From assembly GCF_014650695.1 (NCBI RefSeq), contig NZ_BMVL01000011.1, positions 1-64,000 on the forward strand: DNA of 64,000 nucleotides, given 5' to 3'. The translations under genes and the position numbers were made by a program. Below the pieces are notes generated by a model that made no database searches, was not told where the DNA came from, and was given only the letters and a program-made list of their open reading frames with translations. Numbering within the stretch: the first letter of the stretch is position 1; every line of letters starts with the position of its first letter. This DNA comes from Streptomyces avidinii. Lineage in GTDB: Bacteria > Actinomycetota > Actinomycetes > Streptomycetales > Streptomycetaceae. Positions 34,842 through 43,658 of the stretch are shown in pieces.

Positions 34842-35261
34842 CTAGATCCGCAGCACGCAGAGTTCCAGCCGGTCGGGTGCCGGACGGTCGGGGCCGCGTA
34901 CGAGGATCCGTGCGGGCCTGGCGGCGGTCGGACCGGTCTCTTCGGGCGCCGCCCGGGCCGGCGGGACCTGGGCGTGCTCGCCCCAGGCACGCGCGGGGAC
35001 GGCGGGCGTACCGCCGCGCTCCGGGGCCGCCGGGGCGCAGGCGGGCCCGCCGGTGCCGGTGAACACGGCCGGGTGCAGCCGCGCCGGGCTCGAGTCGGTG
35101 GACGGGGCCGGCACACCGGCCGGCCCGTGAGCCGCGGCCGGGACGGTCGCCCCGGCCTGCACCGGACGGGCGGATGTGCTCGCCGCCGCCGGGGCCGCGC
35201 AGCCCAGGAGTACCGCCAGCACCACGCCGAGCAGGCTCCAGACGTGGCGGGGGCGGGACAA
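34842..35261 (-). CDS. Small secreted hypothetical protein
   Basis: A 139-residue frame with a clear signal peptide (HVWSLLGVVLAVLLGCAAPA; C17 lies near the cleavage region and could make it a lipoprotein). The mature part is Pro/Ala/Gly-rich and ends in RLELCVLRI. TTG 35261 has GAGAGG about 11 bases upstream; a TTG at 35327 is possible but adds a leader that hides the signal peptide. No domain is recognised. The reading bias supports coding, but this is one of the weaker genes here. Confidence 0.55.
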   Translation of the reverse strand: MSRPRHVWSLLGVVLAVLLGCAAPAAASTSARPVQAGATVPAAAHGPAGVPAPSTDSSPARLHPAVFTGTGGPACAPAAPERGGTPAVPARAWGEHAQVPPARAAPEETGPTAARPARILVRGPDRPAPDRLELCVLRI

Positions 35262-35372
35262 GGTGGGCTGCCTCTCACTGGGACGACCGACGGACTCGTC
35301 CCGAAATGGTACGGGTCCACCCGACAAATGCGTTCGCCACCCGGAGGGCCCAGGTGAGATCCTCGATCAGGT

Positions 35373-38300
35373 ATGTCTACTTCCTTCGCCGCCCTGCAGA
35401 CGCTTCTCGGTGAGATCTCCCTCCGTGACGCGCACCGCCTCGGCCGCCGCCTCGAGGGCGCCCGCCGTATCCGCAAGCCCGAGGCCAAGCAGGCCGTGCT
35501 CGACGAGATCGCTACGGAGGCCACCAGGGCCGCCGAGCGACTGGCCGGCCGTGCCTCGCGGATGCCGGAGGTCACGTATCCCGAGAACCTGCCCGTCAGC
35601 CAGAAGAAGGACGAGATCGCCGAGGCGATACGCGACCACCAGGTCGTGATCGTCGCGGGCGAGACCGGCTCCGGCAAGACCACGCAGATCCCCAAGATCT
35701 GCATGGAACTGGGCCGCGGCGTCCGGGGCATGATCGGGCACACCCAGCCCCGCCGGATCGCCGCCCGCACGGTCGCGGAGCGGATCGCCGAGGAGCTGAA
35801 GTCCGAGATCGGCCAGACGGTCGGCTGGAAGGTCCGCTTCACCGACCAGGTGGACCAGGACGCGACCTTCGTGAAGCTGATGACCGACGGCATCCTGCTC
35901 GCCGAGATCCAGACGGACCGCGAGCTGCGCGCGTACGACACGATCATCATCGACGAGGCCCACGAGCGGTCGCTGAACATCGACTTCCTGCTGGGCTACC
36001 TGGCCACGCTGCTGCCGAAACGTCCCGACCTCAAGGTCGTCATCACCTCGGCGACCATCGACCCCGAGCGCTTCTCCCGGCATTTCGGCGAGGCACCGAT
36101 CGTCGAGGTCAGCGGGCGCACGTATCCGGTGGAGGTCCGCTACCGGCCGCTCCTCGAAGACGACTCCGAGGATTCCGACCGCGACCAGATCACCGCGATC
36201 TGCGAGGCCGTGGACGAGCTCCAGTCCGAGGGACCGGGCGACATCCTGGTCTTCCTCTCCGGCGAGCGGGAGATCCGCGACACGGCCGATGCCCTGAACA
36301 AGCGCAATCTCCGCTTCACCGAGGTGCTCCCCCTCTACGCGCGCCTCTCGCACGCCGAGCAGCACCGCGTCTTCCAGCAGCACACCGGCCGCCGGATCGT
36401 CCTGGCCACCAATGTCGCCGAGACCTCGCTGACCGTCCCCGGCATCAAGTACGTGATCGACCCGGGCACCGCCCGGATCTCCCGCTACAGCCACCGCACC
36501 AAGGTCCAGCGGCTGCCGATCGAGCGGATCTCGCAGGCCAGCGCCAACCAGCGCAAGGGCCGCTGCGGCCGTACCAGCGACGGCATCTGCATCCGGCTGT
36601 ACTCCGAGGACGACTTCGAGGCCCGTCCCGAGTTCACCGACGCCGAGATCCTGCGGACGAACCTGGCCTCCGTCATCCTCCAGATGACCGCGGCCGGCCT
36701 CGGCGAGATCGAGAAGTTCCCCTTCATCGACCCGCCGGACCACCGCAACATCCGCGACGGCGTGCAGCTGCTCCAGGAGCTCGGCGCGCTGGACCCGGCC
36801 GAGAAGGATCCGTCGAAGCGGCTCACCCCGATGGGCCGCCAGCTCTCGCAGCTCCCGGTGGACCCGCGGCTGGCCCGCATGGTCATCGAGGCCGACAAGA
36901 ACAACTGCGTCCGCGAGGTCATGGTCATCGCGGCGGCACTGTCCATCCAGGACCCGCGCGAGCGCCCCTCGGACAAGCAGACCCAGGCCGACCAGAACCA
37001 CGCCCGCTTCAAGGACGAGACCAGCGACTTCCTCTCGTTCCTGAACATGTGGCGCTACGTCCGCGAGCAGCAGAAGGAGCGCGGCTCCTCCTCGTTCCGC
37101 CGGATGTGCAAGCAGGAGTACCTGAACTTCCTGCGGATCCGCGAGTGGCAGGACATCTACTCGCAGCTGCGCACGGTCGCCAGGAGCATGGGCATCCACG
37201 TCAATGAGGCCGATGCCCCCGAGCAGGTCATCCACGTCTCGCTGCTGGCCGGTCTGCTCTCGCACATCGGGCTCAAGGACACCGACAAGAACGAGTACCT
37301 CGGTGCCCGCGGCGCCAAGTTCGCGATCTTCCCGGGCTCCTCGCTCTTCAAGAAGCAGCCGAAGTTCGTGATGTCGGCCGAGCTGGTGGAGACCTCGCGG
37401 CTGTGGGCCCGGGTGAACGCCAAGGTGGAGCCCGAGTGGGTGGAGCCGCTCGCCCAGCACCTGATCAAGCACACGTACAGCGAGCCGCACTGGGAGAAGG
37501 ACCAGGCGGCCGTGATGGCGTACGAGAAGGTCACGCTGTACGGCGTGCCGATCGTCGCCCAGCGGAAGATCAACTACGGCCGGATCGATCCCGAGGTCTC
37601 GCGCGAGCTCTTCATCCGCAACGCGCTGGTGGAGGGCGACTGGCGCACGCACCACAAGTTCTACGCCGACAACCGCAAGCTCCTCACCGAGGTGGAGGAG
37701 CTGGAGAACCGGGCCCGGCGCCGCGACATCGTGGTCGACGACGAGACCCTCTTCGACTTCTACGACCAGAAGATCCCCGCCCACGTGGTGTCCGGGGCGC
37801 ACTTCGACTCCTGGTGGAAGCACAAGAAGCGCGAGGAGCCCGAACTCCTCGACTTCGAGCGCGAGATGCTGCTGACCGAGAAGGCGGCCGGGGTCACCAA
37901 GGCCGACTACCCGGACTCCTGGCGGCAGGGTCAGCTGAAGTTCCGGGTGACCTACCAGTTCGAGCCGGGCGCGGACGCCGACGGCGTGACCGTCCACATC
38001 CCGCTCCAGGTGCTGAACCAGGTCACCGACGAGGGGTTCGACTGGCAGATCCCGGGCCTGCGCGAGGAGGTCGTCACCGAGCTGATCCGCTCGCTGCCGA
38101 AGCCGATCCGCCGGCACTACGTACCCGCGCCGAACTACGCGGGCCGCTTCCTGGACACCGCGGTACCCCTGCAGGAGCCGCTGCCGGTCACACTGGCGCG
38201 CGAGCTCCAGCGGATGGTCGGGGTCCCGGTCTCGGCCGAGGACTTCGACCTCGGACGGATCCCCGACCACCTGAAGATCACCTTCCGGATCATCGACGAG

Positions 38301-39296
38301 CGCCGCAAGAACCTCGCCGAGGACAAGGACCTGGAGGCCCTGCGGCTGAAGCTGAAGCCGAAGGCCCGCCAGGCCCTCTCCAAGGCCGCCGCGGCCACCG
38401 CCGAGCGGGCGGGCGGTGAGTCGGTGGAGCGCACCGGGCTGACCGACTGGACGATCGGCACGCTGACGAAGGTCTTCGAGACCCGCCGGGCGGGCCAGCC
38501 CGTGAAGGCGTACCCGGCGCTGGTGGACCAGGGCGCGACCGTCTCCGTACGGCTCTTCGACACCGAGGCCGAGCAGCAGCAGGCGATGTGGCTGGGGACC
38601 CGGCGGCTCATCCTGCTGAACATCCCGGTGAACCCGGCGAAGTTCGCCTCGGACCACCTGACCAACCAGCAGAAGCTGGCCCTGTCCAGGAACCCGCACG
38701 GCTCCATCCAGGCGCTCTTCGACGACTGCGCGACCGCGGCCACCGACCGGCTGATCGCCGACCACGGGGGCCCGGCCTGGGACGAGGCGGGCTTCCGCAA
38801 GCTCTACGAGGCCGTCCGCGCCGACCTGGTGGACACGACCGTGCGTACGGTCGGCCAGGTGCAGCAGGTGCTGGCCGCCTGGCAGGCCTGTGAGCGCCGC
38901 CTGAAGGCCACGGGCAGCCTGGCGCTGGTCGCGAACATCCAGGACGTCAAGACGCAGCTGGCGGCCCTCATGCCGGCCGGCTTCGTCACGCTCACCGGGC
39001 TGCGCCGGCTGCCGGACCTGATGCGCTACCTGGTGGCGGTGGACCGGCGGCTCCAGCAGATGCCCACGGGCGTCCAGCGCGACACCACGCGCATGGAGAA
39101 GGTCCACGAGATGCAGGACGAGTACGCCTGGCTGCTGGAGCAGTTGCCGAAGGGGCGGCCGGTCCCGTCCGCGGTCACCGACATCCGCTGGATGATCGAG
39201 GAGCTGCGCGTCAGTTACTTCGCGCACGCGCTCGGGACGGCTTACCCGATCTCCGACAAGCGGATCGTGAAGGCGGTGGATGCGGCGGCGCCGTGA
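35373..39296 (+). CDS. hrpA: ATP-dependent RNA helicase HrpA
   Basis: A 1307-residue DEAH-box helicase. Motif I is VAGETGSGKTTQIPKI (~97), motif II IIIDEAHERS, motif III SATID, and motif VI QRKGRCGRTSDG. The helicase-associated HA2 and OB-fold regions and the long DUF3418 C-terminus (~620-1300) of full-length HrpA are present. HrpA acts on RNA, recently linked to ribosome rescue and mRNA processing in E. coli. ATG 35373 has a weak, distant AGGTGAG. It is followed by a tRNA-Asp gene 82 bases downstream. Confidence 0.95.
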   Translation: MSTSFAALQTLLGEISLRDAHRLGRRLEGARRIRKPEAKQAVLDEIATEATRAAERLAGRASRMPEVTYPENLPVSQKKDEIAEAIRDHQVVIVAGETGSGKTTQIPKICMELGRGVRGMIGHTQPRRIAARTVAERIAEELKSEIGQTVGWKVRFTDQVDQDATFVKLMTDGILLAEIQTDRELRAYDTIIIDEAHERSLNIDFLLGYLATLLPKRPDLKVVITSATIDPERFSRHFGEAPIVEVSGRTYPVEVRYRPLLEDDSEDSDRDQITAICEAVDELQSEGPGDILVFLSGEREIRDTADALNKRNLRFTEVLPLYARLSHAEQHRVFQQHTGRRIVLATNVAETSLTVPGIKYVIDPGTARISRYSHRTKVQRLPIERISQASANQRKGRCGRTSDGICIRLYSEDDFEARPEFTDAEILRTNLASVILQMTAAGLGEIEKFPFIDPPDHRNIRDGVQLLQELGALDPAEKDPSKRLTPMGRQLSQLPVDPRLARMVIEADKNNCVREVMVIAAALSIQDPRERPSDKQTQADQNHARFKDETSDFLSFLNMWRYVREQQKERGSSSFRRMCKQEYLNFLRIREWQDIYSQLRTVARSMGIHVNEADAPEQVIHVSLLAGLLSHIGLKDTDKNEYLGARGAKFAIFPGSSLFKKQPKFVMSAELVETSRLWARVNAKVEPEWVEPLAQHLIKHTYSEPHWEKDQAAVMAYEKVTLYGVPIVAQRKINYGRIDPEVSRELFIRNALVEGDWRTHHKFYADNRKLLTEVEELENRARRRDIVVDDETLFDFYDQKIPAHVVSGAHFDSWWKHKKREEPELLDFEREMLLTEKAAGVTKADYPDSWRQGQLKFRVTYQFEPGADADGVTVHIPLQVLNQVTDEGFDWQIPGLREEVVTELIRSLPKPIRRHYVPAPNYAGRFLDTAVPLQEPLPVTLARELQRMVGVPVSAEDFDLGRIPDHLKITFRIIDERRKNLAEDKDLEALRLKLKPKARQALSKAAAATAERAGGESVERTGLTDWTIGTLTKVFETRRAGQPVKAYPALVDQGATVSVRLFDTEAEQQQAMWLGTRRLILLNIPVNPAKFASDHLTNQQKLALSRNPHGSIQALFDDCATAATDRLIADHGGPAWDEAGFRKLYEAVRADLVDTTVRTVGQVQQVLAAWQACERRLKATGSLALVANIQDVKTQLAALMPAGFVTLTGLRRLPDLMRYLVAVDRRLQQMPTGVQRDTTRMEKVHEMQDEYAWLLEQLPKGRPVPSAVTDIRWMIEELRVSYFAHALGTAYPISDKRIVKAVDAAAP

Positions 39297-39378
39297 CCGG
39301 CGCAGCGGTCCGGTTCGACTGCACCCCCTGAGCTGCGGTACAGTCTGATTCGCAGCCGCCGAGCGGCCGCAAAATCAA

Positions 39379-39452
39379 GGACCTGTGGAGCAGTTGGTTA
39401 GCTCGCCACCCTGTCAAGGTGGAGGTCGCGGGTTCAAGTCCCGTCAGGTTCG
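39379..39452 (+). tRNA. tRNA-Asp(GUC), copy 2
   Basis: A 74-base cloverleaf with anticodon GTC. It is identical to the copy at 32856 except for the acceptor base pair A3-T70, which supports both copies being functional. Confidence 0.95.
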
Positions 39453-39458
39453 CAGAAA

Positions 39459-39498
39459 CGTCAGGGCCCGTATCCCTCTGGGGATACGGGCCCTGACG
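39459..39498 (+). terminator. Terminator after tRNA-Asp copy 2
   Basis: A perfect 18-bp stem (39459-39476 with 39481-39498) with a 4-base loop, directly 3' of the tRNA. Confidence 0.85.
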
Positions 39499-39950
39499 CG
39501 TTGGCGGGCGAGGCCGCCCGGGCGGCCTCGGGAGCTGCCCCGGAGTCGCCTCGGGCCCGTGGAGCACCCGTGCCGCCCGTGAACGCGCCGTGCCGTCTCC
39601 GGGCCGTCTCCGGGCTCCGGGGCGGCCCTTGAGCGCACCCCCGCCCTCACGACCCCTGCGAGCCGCCGGCGGACCGCCGTTGAACCACCCCTGCACCGCC
39701 CATGAAGTGCACGCGAACTGCCCGCGAACCGGAATCCCCCGTTCGCATGAGGCTCCTGGCAATGTGCATCCCCTTTACGGGGTGCATTGCCGGATATACA
39801 AGAGTGATCATCTGTGACGGGAGTCACCATATGAGTTTTTGAGACCCATACTTTTATCGCACCCATACGCCTGCTCGATAGAATATGTGCAATGGCACCC
39901 ACCCTGCCGGAGTCCCCGCACGCGCCTCGCGACCGCCCTGACCTGGGCAT

Positions 39951-39990
39951 AAAAAAGATCGCGCTGGACCCGGCGGAGTCCAGCGCGATC
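39951..39990 (-). terminator. bldC intrinsic terminator
   Basis: On the minus strand a perfect 13-bp stem (39978-39990 with 39957-39969) is followed by six T residues (39956-39951). It is the most canonical rho-independent terminator in the window and lies ~110 bases after the bldC stop. Confidence 0.88.
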
Positions 39991-40099
39991 GAACGACCTG
40001 AGAGCCTGTTGGGGCAGGCTCGGCCGTATGAAGCTATGTGGGTTTCATCGGATTGGGGGACCCGACATAAACCCGTTAAAGCGGGGTGTTTACGCGACC

Positions 40100-40306
40100 T
40101 CAGGCTTCGCTGCGCTGCTGCGGAATTCCCGCGAGCAGTGCGCGAACCTCGGCCTCGCGGTACCGGCGGTGTCCACCCAGGGTGCGGATGGACGTGAGCT
40201 TGCCAGCCTTGGCCCAGCGGGTGACCGTCTTCGGGTCCACGCGGAACATCGTGGCAACCTCAGCCGGGGTCAGCAGCGGCTCGGCATCAGGGGTGCGAGC
40301 GGTCAT
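40100..40306 (-). CDS. bldC: Developmental regulator BldC (MerR-like HTH)
   Basis: A 68-residue protein, the full BldC length. The MerR-type winged HTH is LLTPAEVATMFRVDPKTVTRW and the wing is TSIRTLGGHRRYREAEVRAL. BldC lacks the MerR dimerisation helix and binds direct repeats head to tail, holding back entry into development and controlling antibiotic genes. ATG 40306 has GAGGAGG seven bases upstream. The gene stands alone, with a long gene-free region on each side and a strong terminator. Recognition is direct from the sequence. Confidence 0.97.
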   Translation of the reverse strand: MTARTPDAEPLLTPAEVATMFRVDPKTVTRWAKAGKLTSIRTLGGHRRYREAEVRALLAGIPQQRSEA

Positions 40307-40537
40307 GAGCGGCCTCCTCGGGAGAACCGAACCATCTCGGTTCTTTCCTCTAAATTCTGCACCTTGGCCCGCGTTGCCCGAAATGGACATACGCGGGCCG
40401 AGTCGGTTATAGGACGAACGGCTTGTCCTCGGCACTACAACTACACCATCCGTCCAGCCTCGACGGCCAAACCGACGGAATTGCCCTCCGAGGTGTTCAT
40501 CAGCGGCGGAAGCCGATGGACCGTCCCATAACGGACA

Positions 40538-40565
40538 GTCACCCCACTGTGACGATCAGTCACAG
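40538..40565. promoter_or_regulatory. BldD-like GTCAC/GTGAC operator cluster
   Basis: Two overlapping inverted repeats: GTCAC-6-GTGAC (40538-40553) and CTGTGAC-5-GTCACAG (40547-40565, perfect). BldD-type sites are inverted GTNAC-like half-sites, and I recall bldC among BldD targets. The site is ~235 bases upstream of the bldC start. Binding is inferred. Confidence 0.5.
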
Positions 40566-40773
40566 AGCGATCAGGAGTCGTCAGACCCCCCGTAGAGTGC
40601 AATGCCGAGCATTCCGCCCTTAGTTGGGCGGAAGGAACCCTCCCCGGACTCCTTGTCCTATTTTGGCACGAGGGTAGGGGAAGGGCGCAAGGGTGAAGTT
40701 AGTGCGGTCCGTCACGCTTGGGCCAATGGCCCGTATCGGGACGTAGGTCCTGGCACTAGGTCCCAAATGGCAC

Positions 40774-40807
40774 GATCAGGCCTCTGATCAGCCAGTATTG
40801 GCTGATC
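40774..40807. repeat. Overlapping inverted repeats
   Basis: GATCAG-GCCT-CTGATC (40774-40789) shares its right arm with GATCAGCCA-GTAT-TGGCTGATC (40786-40807). It lies 3' of the minus-strand gene at 40874 and may act as terminator, alternative RNA switch or operator. Confidence 0.5.
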
Positions 40808-40873
40808 GACCGATAGCGCACGATACGTCTGGGGCACCCGAAGGTGAAACCGGCCACATAAGACACTTTCGGC

Positions 40874-41728
40874 CTAATTCGCGAAAAGTCGCTCCCGGAC
40901 CGCCCGCCACCGCTCTGCCAGCTCCCCGTACGCCTCGGTCGCGCCCTCCGTGTCCCCGGCCCGCAGGGCCGCGATCCCGGTCGCCAGGTCCCCCGCGGAG
41001 CGGTCGGCCGCCAGCCGGTCCGCCGGCAGCGCGTGCAGCAGCCCGCCGTAGTCCAGCTCGACCATCGAGCGCGGATGGAACTCCTCCAGCCAGCTCCCCA
41101 CCTCCACCAGCCCGTCGGCGAGCATCCCGTACCCCTCCGCGGCGCGCAGGGTCCGCAGCGCCCGGGCGAGCCGCCGCCGCGCCTGCACCATCGGGGTGCG
41201 GTAGCGCAGCCGCTCGCCCGGCACGTAGTCCCGCTCCTCGTCGGCCACCAGGACGAACCAGCGCAGCGGGATCTGCCACACCCCCGTACGGATCCAGGGG
41301 CGCCCGTCCGGGTTCCGTTCGCGCCAGCGCTCGTAGTCCTCGGCCGCCTGCCGGCGCGCGCCCGGCGGGAGCGCCGCGTCCAGCACCGGGCGCGGGAACC
41401 ACTCCACCAGTTCCTCCAGGGCGAGCCAGCCGCGGAGCCGGGTACGCCACGGGCACACCAGCAGCACCCCGTCCACCACCGCCGTGAAGGCGTCCGCGCT
41501 CTCGTGGGCCGGCACCCCCACCACCGGGACCCGCACCAAATCTGTCAGCGAGCGGCGCAGTTCGTCCTGGGCCGACGGGGCCGCCCCGCGCCGGGCGTAG
41601 TCGGACCAGTGCGTGCGCTCCGGCTCGGCGAAAGCGGCCAGGGGCTCATAGACGCGCAGGTAGGAGGCGTACGGGACGGTCGGCGCCGAGCGCGCGGACG
41701 GCAGCGGGGCATCGGAGGATTCGCTCAC
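40874..41728 (-). CDS. Conserved actinobacterial protein of unknown function
   Basis: A 284-residue soluble protein with no signal peptide or TM. It is rich in Arg, Trp, Leu and Glu, with segments such as YASYLRVYEPLAAFAEPERT, VLLVCPWRTRLRGWLALEEL and IPLRWFVLVADEERDYVPGE. The C-terminal ~60 residues are helical (ALRAGDTEGATEAYGELAERW). By gene order it corresponds to SCO4090 beside bldC and vdh, which suggests conservation in the genus (recalled). I do not recognise a fold or function. Confidence 0.8.
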   Translation of the reverse strand: MSESSDAPLPSARSAPTVPYASYLRVYEPLAAFAEPERTHWSDYARRGAAPSAQDELRRSLTDLVRVPVVGVPAHESADAFTAVVDGVLLVCPWRTRLRGWLALEELVEWFPRPVLDAALPPGARRQAAEDYERWRERNPDGRPWIRTGVWQIPLRWFVLVADEERDYVPGERLRYRTPMVQARRRLARALRTLRAAEGYGMLADGLVEVGSWLEEFHPRSMVELDYGGLLHALPADRLAADRSAGDLATGIAALRAGDTEGATEAYGELAERWRAVRERLFAN

Positions 41729-41922
41729 GCTCTCGTACTGCCCTGTTCCGGGGCGCGGTTCACCTCCCGGGTGCCCGCACCCTCCCGTACACCAGGAGTG
41801 TTTCGATCCTCGGACAGGTCACCTACGGGCGGCCGACAGGTCTTACTCTGCTCCCAGCACGCCCTCCCCCACCCGCAGGGCGGGCGTCTTTCCGCCGCAT
41901 CTCTTCCATGGGAGTCACCACC

Positions 41923-43017
41923 GTGACCGAAATGACCGACGGCGTCCTGCACACCCTGTTCCGTACGGAGCAGGGCGGCCACGAGCAAGTCGTGCTGTGC
42001 CAGGACCGCGCCACCGGCCTGAAGGCCGTCATCGCCATCCACTCCACCGCCCTGGGCCCCGCCCTCGGCGGTACGCGCTTCCACGCGTACGCCTCCGACG
42101 AGGAGGCCGTCCTCGACGCGCTGAACCTCTCGCGCGGCATGTCGTACAAGAACGCCCTCGCCGGCCTCGACCTCGGCGGCGGCAAGGCCGTGATCATCGG
42201 CGACCCCGACGTCCTCAAGAGCGAGGAACTCCTGGAGGCCTACGGGCGGTTCGTGGAGTCCCTCGGCGGCCGCTACGTGACGGCCTGCGACGTCGGCACC
42301 TACGTCGCCGACATGGACGTCGTGGCCCGCGAGACCCGCTGGGCGACCGGCCGCTCCCCCGAGAACGGCGGCGCCGGCGACTCTTCGGTCCTCACCGCCT
42401 TCGGCGTATTCCAGGGCATGCGCGCCAGCGCCCAGCACCTGTGGGGCGACCCGACCCTGCGCGGCCGCAAGGTCGGCGTGGCCGGCGTCGGCAAGGTCGG
42501 CCACTACCTGGTCGAGCACCTGCTGGAGGACGGCGCCGAGGTCGTGATCACGGACGTGCGCGAGGAGTCCGTGCGCCGGATCCTGGACAAGCACCCGGGC
42601 AAGGTCACCGCGGTCACCGACACGGACGCGCTGATCCGCACCGAGGGCCTGGACATCTACGCCCCCTGCGCGCTCGGCGGCGCCCTGAACGACGACACCG
42701 TCCCGGCGCTGACCGCGACGATCGTGTGCGGCGCGGCGAACAACCAGCTCGCCCACCCGGGCATCGAGAAGGACCTCTCCGACCGCGGGATCCTCTACGC
42801 GCCGGACTACGTGGTCAACGCGGGCGGTGTCATCCAGGTCGCCGACGAGCTGCGCGGCTTCGACTTCGACCGCTGCAAGGCCAAGGCCACGAAGATCTTC
42901 GACACCACCCTGGAGATCTTTGCTCGCGCGAAGGCGGACGGGATCCCGCCGGCCGCGGCGGCCGACCGGATCGCCGAGCAGCGGATGGCGGACGGCCGCG
43001 CCACGCGCGCGGTCTAG
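41923..43017 (+). CDS. vdh: Valine dehydrogenase (Glu/Leu/Phe/Val family)
   Basis: A 364-residue NAD-dependent enzyme that deaminates valine, leucine and isoleucine to 2-oxo acids, feeding branched-chain catabolism and polyketide precursors. It contains GLDLGGGKAVIIGDP with the catalytic Lys, the substrate motif SRGMSYKNALAG, the NAD fold VGVAGVGKVGHYLVEHL, and PDYVVNAGGVIQVADEL. GTG 41923 has GGGAG nine bases upstream and gives exactly the family length; ATG 41908 would place that ribosome site inside the gene. Wording closely matches S. coelicolor Vdh as I recall it. Confidence 0.93.
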   Translation: MTEMTDGVLHTLFRTEQGGHEQVVLCQDRATGLKAVIAIHSTALGPALGGTRFHAYASDEEAVLDALNLSRGMSYKNALAGLDLGGGKAVIIGDPDVLKSEELLEAYGRFVESLGGRYVTACDVGTYVADMDVVARETRWATGRSPENGGAGDSSVLTAFGVFQGMRASAQHLWGDPTLRGRKVGVAGVGKVGHYLVEHLLEDGAEVVITDVREESVRRILDKHPGKVTAVTDTDALIRTEGLDIYAPCALGGALNDDTVPALTATIVCGAANNQLAHPGIEKDLSDRGILYAPDYVVNAGGVIQVADELRGFDFDRCKAKATKIFDTTLEIFARAKADGIPPAAAADRIAEQRMADGRATRAV

Positions 43018-43307
43018 GCCCTTACAGGGCTTCCTGGGTGCGCCCGCCGGGGTGCGGCGAGACGGAACTCACTGCACTTCGGCGGGTCGCCCGCCAGGAA
43101 AGGGTTAAAATCGCAGCTGACCAGCGAGGACGGGGCGCCTTGTTGGTTCTGCACCGGGGCGCGTCATGCGGGCGGCGTACCGTATGGCCGCGGAAGCAGG
43201 TACCGTTAAACCCCTACGGACGGTCTCTCCACGGAGAGCCCGCTCCGAACCATGAACGCGTGTCAGACTCTGGGGCCGTCGAGCCCCGTCACCGAGGGGG
43301 TCGAGCC

Positions 43308-43571
43308 ATGGGGCGCGGCCGGGCAAAGGCCAAGCAGACGAAGGTCGCCCGCCAGCTGAAGTACAGCAGCGGCGGGACTGACTTGTCGCGTCTGGCCAAC
43401 GAGCTGGGCGCATCGACCGCGGAACCGCTGCCTGTCAGCGAGCCGGTCGAGGTAGACGACGACGAGCTGGACGAGGACGACCCGTACGCTCGGTACGCGG
43501 ACCTCTACAACAGCGATGACGACGACGAGGACGAAGAGTCCGGGCCGTCGGCACAGCGTCGCGGCGCTTGA
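43308..43571 (+). CDS. DUF3073 family protein
   Basis: An 87-residue actinobacterial protein. A basic N-terminus (MGRGRAKAKQTKVARQLKYS) is followed by a strongly acidic C-terminus (EVDDDELDEDDPYARYADLY, then a D/E run). It is typical of DUF3073, function unknown; the charge split suggests nucleic-acid or ribosome contact. ATG 43308 follows GAGGGGG. It is separated from purM by a bidirectional hairpin. In Streptomyces it lies between vdh and purM. Confidence 0.9.
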   Translation: MGRGRAKAKQTKVARQLKYSSGGTDLSRLANELGASTAEPLPVSEPVEVDDDELDEDDPYARYADLYNSDDDDEDEESGPSAQRRGA

Positions 43572-43610
43572 CGCCCTGAGGCGTCTGCACGGAGCACGAC
43601 AGACAAGAGA

Positions 43611-43652
43611 CTGAAACCCGGTCCAGGGCATCCGCCCCGGGCCGGGTTTCAG
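43611..43652. terminator. Bidirectional terminator DUF3073 / purM
   Basis: An 11-bp perfect stem CTGAAACCCGG (43611-43621) with CCGGGTTTCAG (43642-43652) plus an inner GC-rich loop, between convergent genes. Confidence 0.8.
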
Positions 43653-43658
43653 TGCTGC

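Larger units (their letters stand above)
39453..40099. other. Gene-free region between tRNA-Asp and bldC
   Basis: 647 bases with the tRNA terminator at the left and the bldC terminator at the right. 39760-39900 is AT-rich for this genome and holds TGTGACGGGAGTCAC near 39813 and a TAGAAT hexamer at 39879-39884 facing right. A plus-strand frame starting ATG 39892 would run antisense into bldC, but it has poor coding bias, so I do not call it. Confidence 0.5.
40307..40873. other. Long upstream region of bldC
   Basis: 567 bases between two minus-strand genes with no supported coding frame. The first ~120 bases near bldC are relatively AT-rich. It contains the GTGAC/GTCAC cluster (40538-40565) and a pair of overlapping hairpins (40774-40807). 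A long bldC leader or distal promoters are likely. Confidence 0.55.

Noticed and set aside
35367..39227. 1286-codon minus-strand frame opposite hrpA
   Set aside because: It is antisense to a complete HrpA with every helicase motif, and is dominated by Arg, Asp, Val, Leu and His typical of high-GC shadows.
39892..40197. Possible plus-strand 101-codon gene antisense to bldC
   Set aside because: TAGAAT lies upstream, but coding bias is poor and it overlaps the bldC terminator and coding region. It reads as a shadow.
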